Source of the DNA: Mixia osmundae IAM 14324
Taxonomy: Eukaryota; Basidiomycota; Mixiomycetes; Mixiales; Mixiaceae
Length of the DNA: 64,000 bases
Direction: 5' to 3'
Assembly: GCF_000708205.1 (NCBI RefSeq)
Contig: NW_014575551.1
Location: 186,001 to 250,000, forward strand
The position numbers and the translations under genes were made by a program. Below are positions 22,701 through 33,600 of the stretch, in pieces. Numbering within the stretch: position 1 is the first letter of the stretch; the number at the start of each line of letters is the position of its first letter. A model generated the notes under the pieces. The model did not search any database. It saw only the letters and a list, made by a program, of their open reading frames with translations, and had not been told where the DNA came from.

Positions 22701-24453
22701 TGAGGAGCAAGCCTATGCCCATCTCGTCGCCACGAACGAGGACCTGTTCGACTTCAAGATCGCCATCGTAGCCCTCGCCTCGCGCTGATTCGCCGCTCGA
22801 ATGGGTCTGTCCAGGCTCCAGACGTGATACCCCTGTGACTATGTTGAGCTCGACAGATTTCTGCGAGGCCAAAGACGCCAATATATCCATGGTCGATTGC
22901 AGCAAAGCTGCCAAATCGAAGACGACTTCCTCGCTGTCCAGCGGGCCAGTTGCGGAAGTCGATTGCGCAAAGGCAGCGAGCGCCGTCATGTTGTTGGTCA
23001 GCCATGTGAAATACTGCAGTCCCCGCCAGATGGCCGCCACTGAGACCGCCGGTAGAGTCAAGGCAGAGCTCGCTAGCTGTTCGTTCGTGGTTACAGGTAC
23101 TCTCGAACTGCTCCCGACGATCGACCTAGGCGTTGTCAATGAGACGAACGATCTCGCTCTGTCTACACTAGACTGAGCAGTGTAGGCGCTGCCTGAAGCG
23201 GCGGAGATCAGCGAAGCATCGTCCTCCTGGTCAAGCTCCGAATGTAGAGACGCTGGGGCTCGAGCGCCAGTAGGATCCAGGAACTGGGTGTAGTCGGAAG
23301 ACGCAGGCTGCGGACTGAAATAAGATGTCGGCGAAGTGACGACCGAGTAGAGGGCGGGTGTTGAGGTTGTCAGGAATGACACTGGGGTTACTTGTTGCAA
23401 GGTGGTCTGCATAGGATCGAGTAGTAATTTCGCCATGTCTCGGAAGACATCAGCCATGGTCTGGGCAGACCATTGCGGATGCGGTGTATCTGGCTCGTGC
23501 GCTGGACTGTTGATGGACGAAAGACCGTTACGGTGCGTTGGGGTGAGCATGTGATCTGCGTAAAGCTGACTTGGCGACGTGAGCGCTTGAGTTTCGGACG
23601 AGCTAGTCCCAGCAGGCTGTAGCATGCGATGGATCGCATTCGCTTCTTGTGACCTGCTCGACACAGTCTGGGAGGAAGAGCAATGCTCCATGACCGGCGC
23701 GACAGAATCTACCGTCCTAGAGGGATCCGGGCTGCCTTGGGTTGAAGACTGTCTTGATCTTTGGCGATATCTCGAGCCCGGCGAGACTGGCGAGGGCATC
23801 GAAGATGCTGAAGGCGTCGTGCTGGAGCTGGCTTGCCGCAAGTAGGAGCCCTCCGCGGGAGTGCTTGGCGGACTTGCCGTTGAGCTGTTTGCTGCGCTCG
23901 TTCTTCGCCTGAACATCTGCTTCGCGCTAGATTGGATGATGTTCTTGATCCCTCTATCACTAGTCTCGGAGTAGGAGGTGCCCGTGAAGCTGCTGTTATT
24001 GCTCGACCGGCGTTTCTGAGGCTCAGGTTTGACGGGCGCCTTGCCCTTCAGGTCGAGCGGCATGGCGGTCACGGCGGATGAAGCGCTCGAGACGGACTGC
24101 TTACTAGTGACTGCAGGAAATGCGGGAGGCTTGAGGTTGCTAGATTGACCACTGGCTGCTGAGGGACTGCTCGCCGGACTCGATTGAGCTGGACTGCCTG
24201 CGAGGACGGGAGATGACCGGCTCCTTGCGATGCCGGGCCTCTCTACCCCGGATGAGGAGGTCAGTGTAGCTATGAAGCGTCCCAGACGAGAGCCAATCGT
24301 GGCAGAAGATCCTTCATGCCCCGCTAATTCGTTGAAGCGAGCTCTTTCGACCGTTCTGCTGGGTCCGGCCGCCGCGTGTCTGTCTATCGACCTATCGCTG
24401 ACGTCCAGATCGGCAAGACGATCCGCCGCTTCATCTGCTGCCTCACTCGCCAT
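19715..24453 (-). CDS. SSK1: SSK1-type response regulator of the HOG stress pathway
   Basis: Exons 24453-22696, 22646-22266, 22212-20397, 20343-19715; 1,527 aa. Ssk1/Mcs4 receives phosphate from the Ypd1 phosphotransfer protein and controls the Ssk2/Wis4 MAPKKK. The receiver domain lies near the C-terminus (from about 1,305): NVLIVEDNPINQTILCTHM, GQEAVDKWKQGGFHLVLMDI with the phosphoacceptor Asp, then VALTASS and FLTKPVSLPWLQKKLLEWG. Upstream, residues about 480-700 look like a degenerate histidine-kinase module: FDLAALLQSTMDILASLASQ, RGDEMGIGLLLISL, then LLHFADTSLKGKKVSLCAD. The remaining sequence is Ser/Thr/Pro-rich. It follows ARO2 on the same strand 157 bp downstream. Confidence 0.88.
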
Positions 24454-24610
24454 CTCGCAGATGTCACAGGCCCGACGTTCGCATGTTCAGGGCCGTCGAC
24501 AGGAGGATGCGAGCTTAGGCACACGCGAGAGAAGGAGAAGAAGCCGCGATCGACGGGAAGCCGATCTACATGCCTCTTTATCATCAGCTGCCACGCATGC
24601 ATCTTGTCAG

Positions 24611-26237
24611 CTACTTGGCTTCAGACGCTATAGCTTCAGCTCCAGTAGGCAGCTTATTGATGCCTTGCTTGGTGGGCAAAGCCATTGTCGCAGGTAGTGT
24701 CGTGATTGGCGGTAGCATCAATCTCGCTGCCTCTCTCGACTTTTGTATCAGGAACGCGCTGCCATGACGGATGTTAGCTTTGCTCTGTTGACGCTGTAGG
24801 GACATACTCCATGATGACCAACGCAGCCATGGCTTCTACGATTGCGATAGCTCTAGATACAGAGTCGGATCATTAGCGAGGATCGGGCGACACTCAGAGG
24901 GGACTTACCTGGGAACAACACAGGGATCGTGACGGCCTCTTGTAGCGAGAGAACCTGCCTCGCCATCATATCTGGCCGTCTTCTGCTCCTGTGAGATGGT
25001 GGCGGGCGATTTGAACGAACAGCGAAAGTAGATATTCTCCCCGTTGGAGATCCCTCCTTGCACTCCGCCCGATTTGTTCGTCAGTGTCCCTAGCGTTCCG
25101 TCCGGCCTGCGCACGAATGCGTCGTTATGCTTCGAGCCTGCTACTGTGGCGCCTCTGAAGCCTGATCCGATCTCAAATGCTTTCGTCGCTGGGATGGACA
25201 GCATTGCATGGCCAAGCTTGGCTTCCAGCTTGTCAAAGCAGGGCTCGCCCAGACCGACGGGGCTGTTCCGGATGACGCAAGTCACCGTACCCCCGATTGA
25301 GTCGTTGGCCGCTTTGGCTCGCATTATCCTCTGCAATCCCTTGTCAGCCGAATCGGCGAGCAGGCAGTCTCTTGCAAGAGGCTTGCCTCTTCCATCCGTT
25401 TGGCAGCTTCGGGGTGCGGGCATCTGATGTTGTTCTGATCAACTTGTTCTCGCGTGACTTTGCTGAGCATGTCCATGTACTCCTTCGTGAGCAGCTCATC
25501 CGCATCATCCTCCTCTTCTCCTCCCCCAATGAGGTCAACCGTCTGACCTGATGCCGCGTGGGAAGTCGATGCGAGGTAGGGGATATGTACCTTGCCGACT
25601 GAGGAGACGAACGCGACGATTTCTACGCCGCAAGCCTCGCGCAAGTACTTTTCGGCAATCGCTCCCGCTGCCACTCGTCCTGCAGGATCCATTCTCGTTA
25701 AGCGCTCCAGAGCAGTCAATGCCGGGAGTAGACATGCCTATCGTCTCTCTTGCGCTGGATCGGCCGCCGCCGCTGCTGGCTTTTATGCCATATTTGAGGA
25801 GGTAGGTCCAATCTGCGTGACTCGGACGAGGGTAGAGATCCGTCTCTGTGTAGTCGTGCGGTCTCTGGTCCTTGTTCTGCACTCTGAGGCCGATCGGTGT
25901 GCCTAGCGTGACGCCGTGCTCGGTGCCAGACTGAATAGCAACGCTGTCTGCTTCGTCCCTCTGCGGTCCAACGTCAGGCCAGGCCTACACAGTCTTGGCT
26001 GACGAGACTCGCGGGTGTTGTCAGTGCACTCTGTCCCGGTCTTCGGCGGGAGAGCTGGGTCTGGATATCTTGCTCGACAAGCTGAAGCCCCTGCGAGTCA
26101 TCGAATCGCTGTCAGTAGCGTCCTGAGCGGCTGTCCATCGAGCGCACAGGCGGACACCCGTCTATGATACATCCTACGCTTGCACAGTGCGATTCGCCGT
26201 ACGTCGTCACTCGATAGAGCGTCCCAAACGTCGACAT
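24611..26237 (-). CDS. ARO2: Chorismate synthase
   Basis: Exons 26237-26148, 26090-26013, 25960-25738, 25679-25387, 25330-24909, 24852-24808, 24758-24611; 432 aa. It makes chorismate from EPSP using FMN, the last shikimate step. Signatures: [143 protein letters not shown]. Three of the six introns start with GC (25331-25386 GCAAGC, 25680-25737 GCATGT, 25961-26012 GCGAGT); strict conservation at each junction excludes GT alternatives. The start is 82 bp from the divergent TIP20 start. Confidence 0.95.
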
Positions 26238-26319
26238 TTCCGTCCCAAAGTCAGCGGCAGTCGACGCACGAAAAGCCAAAAGTCGCGAAATCGTGGCGAC
26301 GACGACCGGCCAGGCGAGG
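26238..26319. promoter_or_regulatory. Compact bidirectional promoter ARO2/TIP20
   Basis: Only 82 bp separate the two divergent start codons, so both 5'UTRs and core promoters must lie in this interval or within the coding sequences. No TATA box is visible. Confidence 0.6.
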
Positions 26320-29044
26320 ATGGCGGCAGTGCTCGAGCAGTTACTACAGCCGCCAAACGTCTACAAAGCTCGCGAATCTGCTCAGGAACGACTGACCGAG
26401 CTCACACGAGGCGGTCTCGGAAAGGGCAAGCGATCACAAGATGAGCTCGACCGTACACTCAGAGACGTGCTTGCGCGACAAGACGAGCTAGAACAGCAGG
26501 CAGGTCGTCCTGCGCTAGTCTAGGCGACGTAGGGTTGACCTTTCCAGGAATCCGGCAGCTGGAGAATTCCAATGGGCTGGTCGAGCAGCTCCTCTCGACC
26601 TCGCGACAGACTATCGTCAACCTCGACACGAAAGCAGGCGAGCTGCATACGACTCAGCTGAGAACAGAAGACGAGATCATCGATCATCGCATCAAGCTCT
26701 CCAGCGGACTGCGCGAAGGCACCTCGACGGGATCAGACAAGACGCTGCTCGAGGAGCTTGAGGAATTAGATGCCAAGATAGCCCAGCTCGCGCGGGCACA
26801 GACCTATTTGGACGTGCTTGCAAAGGCGGAGAAGCTCAGGTCAGACTGTGCAGACCTTCACTGACCTTCTGGGACTGAATCACGAGAGCCTTTCGGACAG
26901 CCTACGCGCGAGCTCGTCTATTACGACCAATACAGCAGGAGCACTCAAGGCATATATCCAGCTCTACGAGTATCACGAGAGCCTCAATCGTGTCTCCGGC
27001 AAGTTGGGTGCTTCTGCTTTCGTCGAGCGCATTGTACGGAACACGTGGCACAGACAAGTCGACGAGATCTCAATGTGAGCTTGCAAGCTGTGGCCCGTAG
27101 TCCCTGAAGACTTATCGTCGTCGACCGCAGAAAAGTACTTGCTGCATTGGAAGAGCTGCATTGGCCAAAGCCAATACCGCCCCTCGAGCGAAGCGTTGCC
27201 ACTTCACGGCTCAAGGCTGCTTTCCTCGATGGTCTCAAATTACAACGCGCGTCCGTCAGCATGCATATGTTATCGCTCCTGCGCTGATGTTGCTGTCTGA
27301 CGGTAGGGGTGAGCGCTACCGTCTCGCCAAGACGACAGACATGGATGCAGATCCCAAAAGACCTTCTATCGCACTGCTCGAACCGCCTGTTATCCCAATC
27401 CGAGCTATGATCCAACCTCTCGAGTTGAGGTTTCGCTACCATTTCGACGGCAAGCGACAGACGAACCGCTTAGACAAGCCAGAGTGGTACTTTGCTCACG
27501 TCCTCAATCTTCTATCGGAGCACGAGCGTTTCTTGACCGACGATGTTCAATCCCTGATGGCAGAAGGAGGTTACGGTCATTTCGATGCAATGACAGAGTT
27601 CATTGTCGCTAATCTCAAAATGGTCACACGAAGACTGCGCCAATCTGTTCCACAACTACTCTCACTCCCGCCTATTCTTGCGCATACGATCTATCAAGCG
27701 CTGCAATTCGACAAGACCCTGCATGACCGATATGGTTTCGAGCCTCGCATGTCAAAGAGTTTGCCTGGCAAGACCGGCGCAGATGTCTGTATCACCGCTG
27801 AGATCATTCTTGATAACGAGTCATGGTTCGGCAGCTGGCGGGAAGCAGAGCGTACTTGTGCGCCCTCCTTTCAGCTGGGTCGTCGACGAGCTGACGTGCG
27901 AGCAGATGCGGACGACAAATTCTTCGAGATCATCTCTGCAAGCGATGCATGGCAGCTCAACGAAGATTATGCAGAGTCAGGTCTGAGACCCACGCATTCT
28001 GCACTGCGCATTCGCGACCTGTTTGAGCAGATCACAGATCGCTACCGCCCTTTGCCAGCATTCAGACATCGTCTGCCATTCCTGACCAGAATCCAATTGC
28101 CTTTGCTAGACTCGTATCATGGTCGAATTGCCTCATCGGTCGATGCTTTTGAAAGCTTGACGTTCGGATTGATCAGCTCTGTACCGGGCTCACTTGGCGA
28201 AGGACCTGGTGGGCGTCTGACTGCCGGTGTCAGCGGGCTACAGCGCTTGCTACGGGCGGGAATAAGCGCGAGATGGATGCAAAAGACATGTAGATCGTGG
28301 GGAGAAGATCCACTCTTTCTCGACTTGTGGCACCATCTCGCAGATCTCGCTCGTTCTGGCAAGACTGATGACGAGGTCGGCAAGCTGGCAGCACCTCTCT
28401 TGGCGCTCGCAGGACAGCCTGACGCTGCACTTTTCGATAGCCATGCAAGTCGATTTGGTGCCTTGGCGGAAAGGACAGACGATCTCATCGTAAAGCACAT
28501 CGTTCGCGAAGTCACTTCCGAGATGAAGCCTTATCTCAACAAACGATGGGATTATGATGCACTTGCTCCTGACGAACTTGAGATCAGCCCAGAGCTGAAC
28601 ACCACACTGGCGGCATTCTCTGGTCTTCTCAGCTGTCTCGTTAGCTCACTGCCGCCGCTCGCTTGTATGTCACTCTATCGCAAGGTAGCAGTAGCACTTC
28701 AAGATATTCTCATCACCAAGATCACCATCGCGAAAGTCTTCCATGAATCTGGCGGCTGTCAGTTTGCGTTTGACTTTGATCATGGTTGGCTAGCCGCCGC
28801 GCGAGAAGCAGGCATCATCAGGCCTCTTGCCGCTTTCCGCAAGCTGGCAGACTGTACAGCTCTGCTTTCGCTTTCCGCGAAACCTCAAGCGAAAGGTCGG
28901 CCCGCCTTCGCGCAGGTGATGAAGATTGTTTGGGAGTCTGACGAGGCTACGTTTGGACGGACGATGGATGGATGTGGCGTCAAGATACTCCAGCTCAAGG
29001 AAGTGCAAGCCGTGCTCAGGAAACGCAGCGAGGCCTGGCAATAG
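26320..29044 (+). CDS. TIP20: RINT1/TIP20 family tether subunit (Dsl1 complex)
   Basis: Exons 26320-26503, 26548-26839, 26889-27074, 27131-27250, 27307-29044; 839 aa. Tip20/RINT1 is part of the Dsl1/NRZ complex that tethers COPI vesicles at the ER. The N-terminal third is coiled-coil ([31 protein letters not shown]). The RINT1/TIP20 domain then shows [48 protein letters not shown] and, at the C-terminus, [48 protein letters not shown]. Introns of 44-56 nt; three donors have C at +3. The start ATG (GAGGATGG) is the first in frame. Confidence 0.88.
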
Positions 29045-29234
29045 GAATTGCATCTCATGTAGACGCAGATGTCCTCCTCCGTTCGCTTTCGTAATGCTCT
29101 CTCATCTGCCGTCGCAATCCGGTCGCGGTTGCAGAGACTGGAGGGCCCATGATCGCGCTCCGCTTGTAAGCCGCCTCTTCGAATGCTGTCAGCGCTCGCG
29201 ATTGATCTGTTCTTATCACCTGTATCCTGCTTTG

Positions 29235-29715
29235 TTAGTATCTCCTGCACGCCCGTAGGGGGCGACTGACTGTGCCAATTGACATGAAGAAGCCTGTACG
29301 GTCTATTCAGCCCGCGCTCTACTGACAGATCTCGCAGACTCACAAAAGGTTGCGCCTGAAGTCAGCATGTATTGCGAGAGCGAATGCATGAAGCCTCTCG
29401 GTCCAGCGCCATTGCTGCGTCCGCCTTCAGCAAAGCGCATCATGCTCTGATGGGTGGAAAATACGCACCGCAGAATGGCGAACGAGCCGAAAATGAAGCC
29501 CTGCTCGCATCCGCATCCTCAGTGACAGATAGGAAGGAGATACTTGGGTCACCGACGATGGTCAGGCCGACCAGACCGCCTGTGAGAGCGCCCATTTTGA
29601 CTGCAGGCATGATGCCATCATGAGCGTGCGAAGGGTCCGAAACACAAGCAGACTGACGTTTCTGAAAGACTGTCGGCTCCTGCGCGCCTGCTACTGGTCT
29701 CGGTGGGGGCGGCAT
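29235..29715 (-). CDS. MGR2: MGR2/ROMO1-like inner mitochondrial membrane protein
   Basis: Exons 29715-29658, 29600-29557, 29500-29469, 29414-29344, 29293-29235; 87 aa. Mgr2 gates the lateral exit of the TIM23 translocase; ROMO1 is the animal form. The spliced protein has KMGALTGGLVGLTIGFIFGS, then GAGPRGFMHSLSQYMLTS and GATFCFFMSIGTVSR, i.e. two glycine-rich transmembrane helices joined by the family loop. Five exons encode 87 residues, and no single exon is recognisable alone. Donors are GTCAGT, GTCGGT, GTGCGT, GTGAGT. The stop codon and residues after SIG differ from yeast. Splicing at each boundary is fixed by the family alignment. Confidence 0.87.
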
Positions 29716-30690
29716 GGCAGCAGGGACTCGGTTCGATGCTTTGCGGAGTAGCGCGCGCGCGCGCGCCTAGCATTGGCCTGGAGCTGGGCGGATGACTTAC
29801 ACGATTCAAACGTCGATGCTCACATCAGTAGCACAGCTCATTGGGATCAATCATGATCACGAGAGCTATGACAGCGTGCGGGACAAAATCTGAGGTACGC
29901 TGGAAAATGCAAGGAGAGCTCTTGACAAACAAGTGCCAACGGGAGGTGATAAACGGTTGCTTCAGCTTTGTTGAAGCTTCTCATCGGTACCTGAGCTTCG
30001 CATGCGTACGGATGTGGGGCCAAGCTGTGCCACTATCACAGTCTCAGGCAAGGCAGCGTCATGACTCAGTTGAACCGCGTTTCAAGGGCGACTGACATCA
30101 TGTGATGCTCCTGCGGCGAGCCAGGGGTGCATAGAGTCACTGTGGTCTAGCTGACTGCAGCCTTGAACTGTCATCGATGAGTTGTATGTGGCTGCAAGGC
30201 ACGCTAGTCTCGAGAATCGCTATCGGCTCTCGTGTTCCGCTGTCCGCCACATTCCAGCGCCAAGCCGAGCAAGTCCCATTCTGGCGTTGTTCAAAGAGAG
30301 CGACGCTGCTGCAGCTGCTGGCAATGTCGACGAGATCGCAGGCGCATTGAGGAGACGTCCAGCTAGCGTTTGTCTCGATGTACCGACTTCGGCAACGGCC
30401 GGAGGAGTGTAAAGTCAAGTCATCTAGCACAGACGCCCAGTCGAAGAGCAACCGTTCCGTCAAGCTCTTTGACGGTCTCGATGTTCGCTTCGTCTCAGCG
30501 TCGGATCTTCCAAATGGACTGTGACATCGAGTCTGACACGTTGTAGCAAGTCGAAGCGAGCGTTGCCCGAAACGTCACCGTCTCCTTTTCCCTTGCAAGG
30601 CTCCTGTTGCCGTCCACGGTCCATCGTGCTCGCCTCGGCCAGCCACAGGCAGAGCGAGGACAGTCACAGAGCTTGATGCGCTAGCTCGAG
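29716..30690. other. 975-bp spacer between divergent MGR2 and O-GlcNAc transferase genes
   Basis: No coding pattern or conserved motif was found on either strand. A perfect (GC)8 run sits at 29751-29766, 36 bp upstream of the MGR2 start. The rest presumably holds the promoter and leader of the transferase gene. Confidence 0.5.
29751..29766. repeat. (GC)8 dinucleotide run
   Basis: Alternating GC/CpG tract of 16 bp in the MGR2 upstream region; such tracts are slippage-prone and can adopt Z-DNA. Confidence 0.9.
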
Positions 30691-33600
30691 ATGAGCTACG
30701 AGACCGGCCACCACTACGTCGATCCTCGCCGACAAGGTCGCTCATTCGTCGCACAATCGCACGACGGTGATGTCCAAGCTAGCCAAAGACGCTCGAGTCA
30801 AGATCTGTCGACATGGCATCACGAACCCAGCGATCGTGCTCTAGCTCATCATCAGCATGCCCAGCAACAGCAGTATGTCGGCGCGCGACCCTCAAACGGT
30901 CACTCGAATGGGCTCGATCCCATCCAGACTACCCTCGACGGTCACGCGCAGCCAGACGCTCATTGGGCTCACAATGGCCGACATGAGTGGTCCAGTGCTC
31001 AGCGCAACGGTCACTACAGCCCCGCCAGCGCGACACGCTCGCACCAGCAAGTGCCAACAAATGGCTTTGCAAAGCAAGACGCTTCAGGAGCCACTTATCA
31101 ACCAGTTCCGAAGGACTTTCAGAACGATGCCGTCCAAAGCCGTCAGCGAGCGTACAGTGCCACAGCGAATAGATCTCAAGCAGACCTGCGAGCCCAATGG
31201 GATGCTTACTACCAGCAAGGAGGCTCAGCTCATTCTCGACAGGCCTACCTGTCAAATGGTCATACCTACCATCAAGGCGCCATGCAGCAGCACCATCCGC
31301 TCGTGAACCCGCCCGAAGGCTACTACCCTTCCCTGCCCCAGCCAAGCCTTGCGAAGTCGCCTCAAGGCGCAAACGGTCACGGGCCTGCCTATCCGCCTCA
31401 CCAGGCACACTATGATGCTGTCGCGATGGACCATCAGCAGACAAGTCCGACCATGCAGGGCGATCACCCAGGCGTATATGGCTTGCAGCCTTACGCTGCT
31501 CCATATGGCTATCACCGCGGTCGGCAAGCTTCAGATCCTGCGCACTTTGGCAATACAGATCCCTACACCCAACAGCTCCGCTACGCTCAGCAACAGCAAG
31601 AGCAGCAACGCCAAGCCTACTATGCCCAAGACGGTCAGTACGCCGGTAGCAATCTCAGACGGACGGCAAGCAACGGCAGTCCGAGCACTTCACCCGTTTC
31701 TGCGCGCTCCAGGTCATTTTCCGCGCGTGCCACGCCTCGTCAGTCGCCCGCGCAATCGAACGCGATTCCAGCCAGACCCGACAAGCTGACGATGAAAGAC
31801 ATCCCTGAAGCCTTTCGCAATGGTTATGGCGATTCGCATCAACGCAGACGAACACAAACTGACGACCAAATTCACTCCATCTTGACTTTGCCGCCCACCT
31901 TGCTGGCTCAATTGGCTCGCACGAGCAATCCTGAGGATCAGATGAAGCTCGCAGTTCAGTCGCGTCAAGATGTGAGCTCTTGCGTTCCCTCTTGCGCCCT
32001 TGCTGACATGTACACGTAGAAGAGTCTCTTGCAAGCTTTGGCAATTCCGCCGCCTTCGCCGAGCGCCTTTCCCGCGACGTTCGAATCGACAAAAGTCATC
32101 AAGTCGCATCCCAGTATGGCACTTCTGCTCCATCAGGCTGTTGCGCCCTCCGAGCATAGCTTAACCGCGCTTGCGCCTCAAGAAATGGCAAAGCCATTCG
32201 TGCCCATCTACACGTCAGTCGACAGCTGGGCGGAGCAGGAAGCTCGTCAGCAACTCAAAGAGCAGACGAGCTTCTATAACAAACCAGCTCTCAAGCCCGA
32301 TCAGGTCCAAGAAATTGCAATGCAGATCAAGAAGATGCATGTGCAACAGCAAGAGAAAGAAGTCAATCAGGAAATCACCAATTCCAAGCATCAAGCTATC
32401 TCTCTGGCTACGCAAGCTGCCTCTGCAGAACATATGGCGTCTTCCGGCTCCCGACCTTCGGTCGATCTGTCAATCTACGCAGATCATTACCGTCGTGAGC
32501 TCGACCGCAACGCAACAGGCTACTATCTGCATCTGCACAAGGACGCTCTTGCTCGCTTACTGCAGGCAGAAGTGCCTGCTACATCGTCTCCCGAAGCAGC
32601 GCACGCCGGTGTCGATGAGACACGTCAGGCTGCCATGCGCGTGCAAGCTGCCGCTGCCGCTGCTATCACTGCCAATGTCATGGCAGCCCACGATCTTGCC
32701 AGATCTGCTTCGCAATCGCTCGTGCAGACTCAGCAGCGCTCCGATCAGCAAAAGTCGCACTCCCCTGAAGTTGCAAATGAAAACGGCTCGGCCACGCAAG
32801 CACAAGCTCGAAACGCCTTCGAAGCAGCTCAACGGGCTTCTGCACCGGCTGAGGTCACTGAGACGCTCAAGGATCTTTTCTACAAAGACCTCGTCACTGC
32901 AGAACATCGCGATTATCTGCTCCGATACGCCCATCAAGTCTATACCGAGGACGCAAACAACGAGCAGCTCTTGCCCTTGTTGCACATGCTACAAAGTACA
33001 CATCCGACTCACTGTCCGACTTTGCTCCTCCTCAGCTGCGTCTACTACAGCAAAGGCGCTTCAAATCGCGACTACCTCAAGTCGAGCATTCACTGGAACG
33101 AGGCAATCCTCAAAGTCGACAGTCAGTACGTTGAAGCCATGTCGAACATTGGTACCACGTTGCGCGCGCTTGGTCATTGCGCACAAGCTGAACAATGGTG
33201 GTGGAAAGCTATCAAGCTGCGCCCTATGTGTAAGCGATCTCTTGAATTTTGACTGCAGCATCGCTGATGCTCCCTCGACAGACTGTGATGCCTTTGACAA
33301 TTTGCTCAGCGTGCTATGCACCGCACAGCCTTCGCAGACCAGCACGAAAGGCGAGTCGATTGCAGCAACACCGCCGCGTCATGAAGAAGCAATTCAGCTC
33401 TGTGACTTTGTGGAGCAACGTATCTTCTATGCTGACGATGCCAAGGTGAAGCCGAAGCGACCGCTCATCACACCTGCGTACATTCCTGCTAGCAACGTGC
33501 ATCGCTTTCAGACTCTGTTCAATGCCAAAGCGAATCTGTGGGCAAATCTTGGCCGAGCTGACAAGGCAAGGTGCAATTACGAAAAGGGTATCGAGATTGC

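Noticed and set aside
29701-29790. tRNA-like GGTTCGA box near the MGR2 start
   Set aside because: No matching acceptor or anticodon stems around it.
29841-30095. Plus-strand open frame of 84 codons in the MGR2/OGT spacer
   Set aside because: No family resemblance; composition like noncoding sequence.
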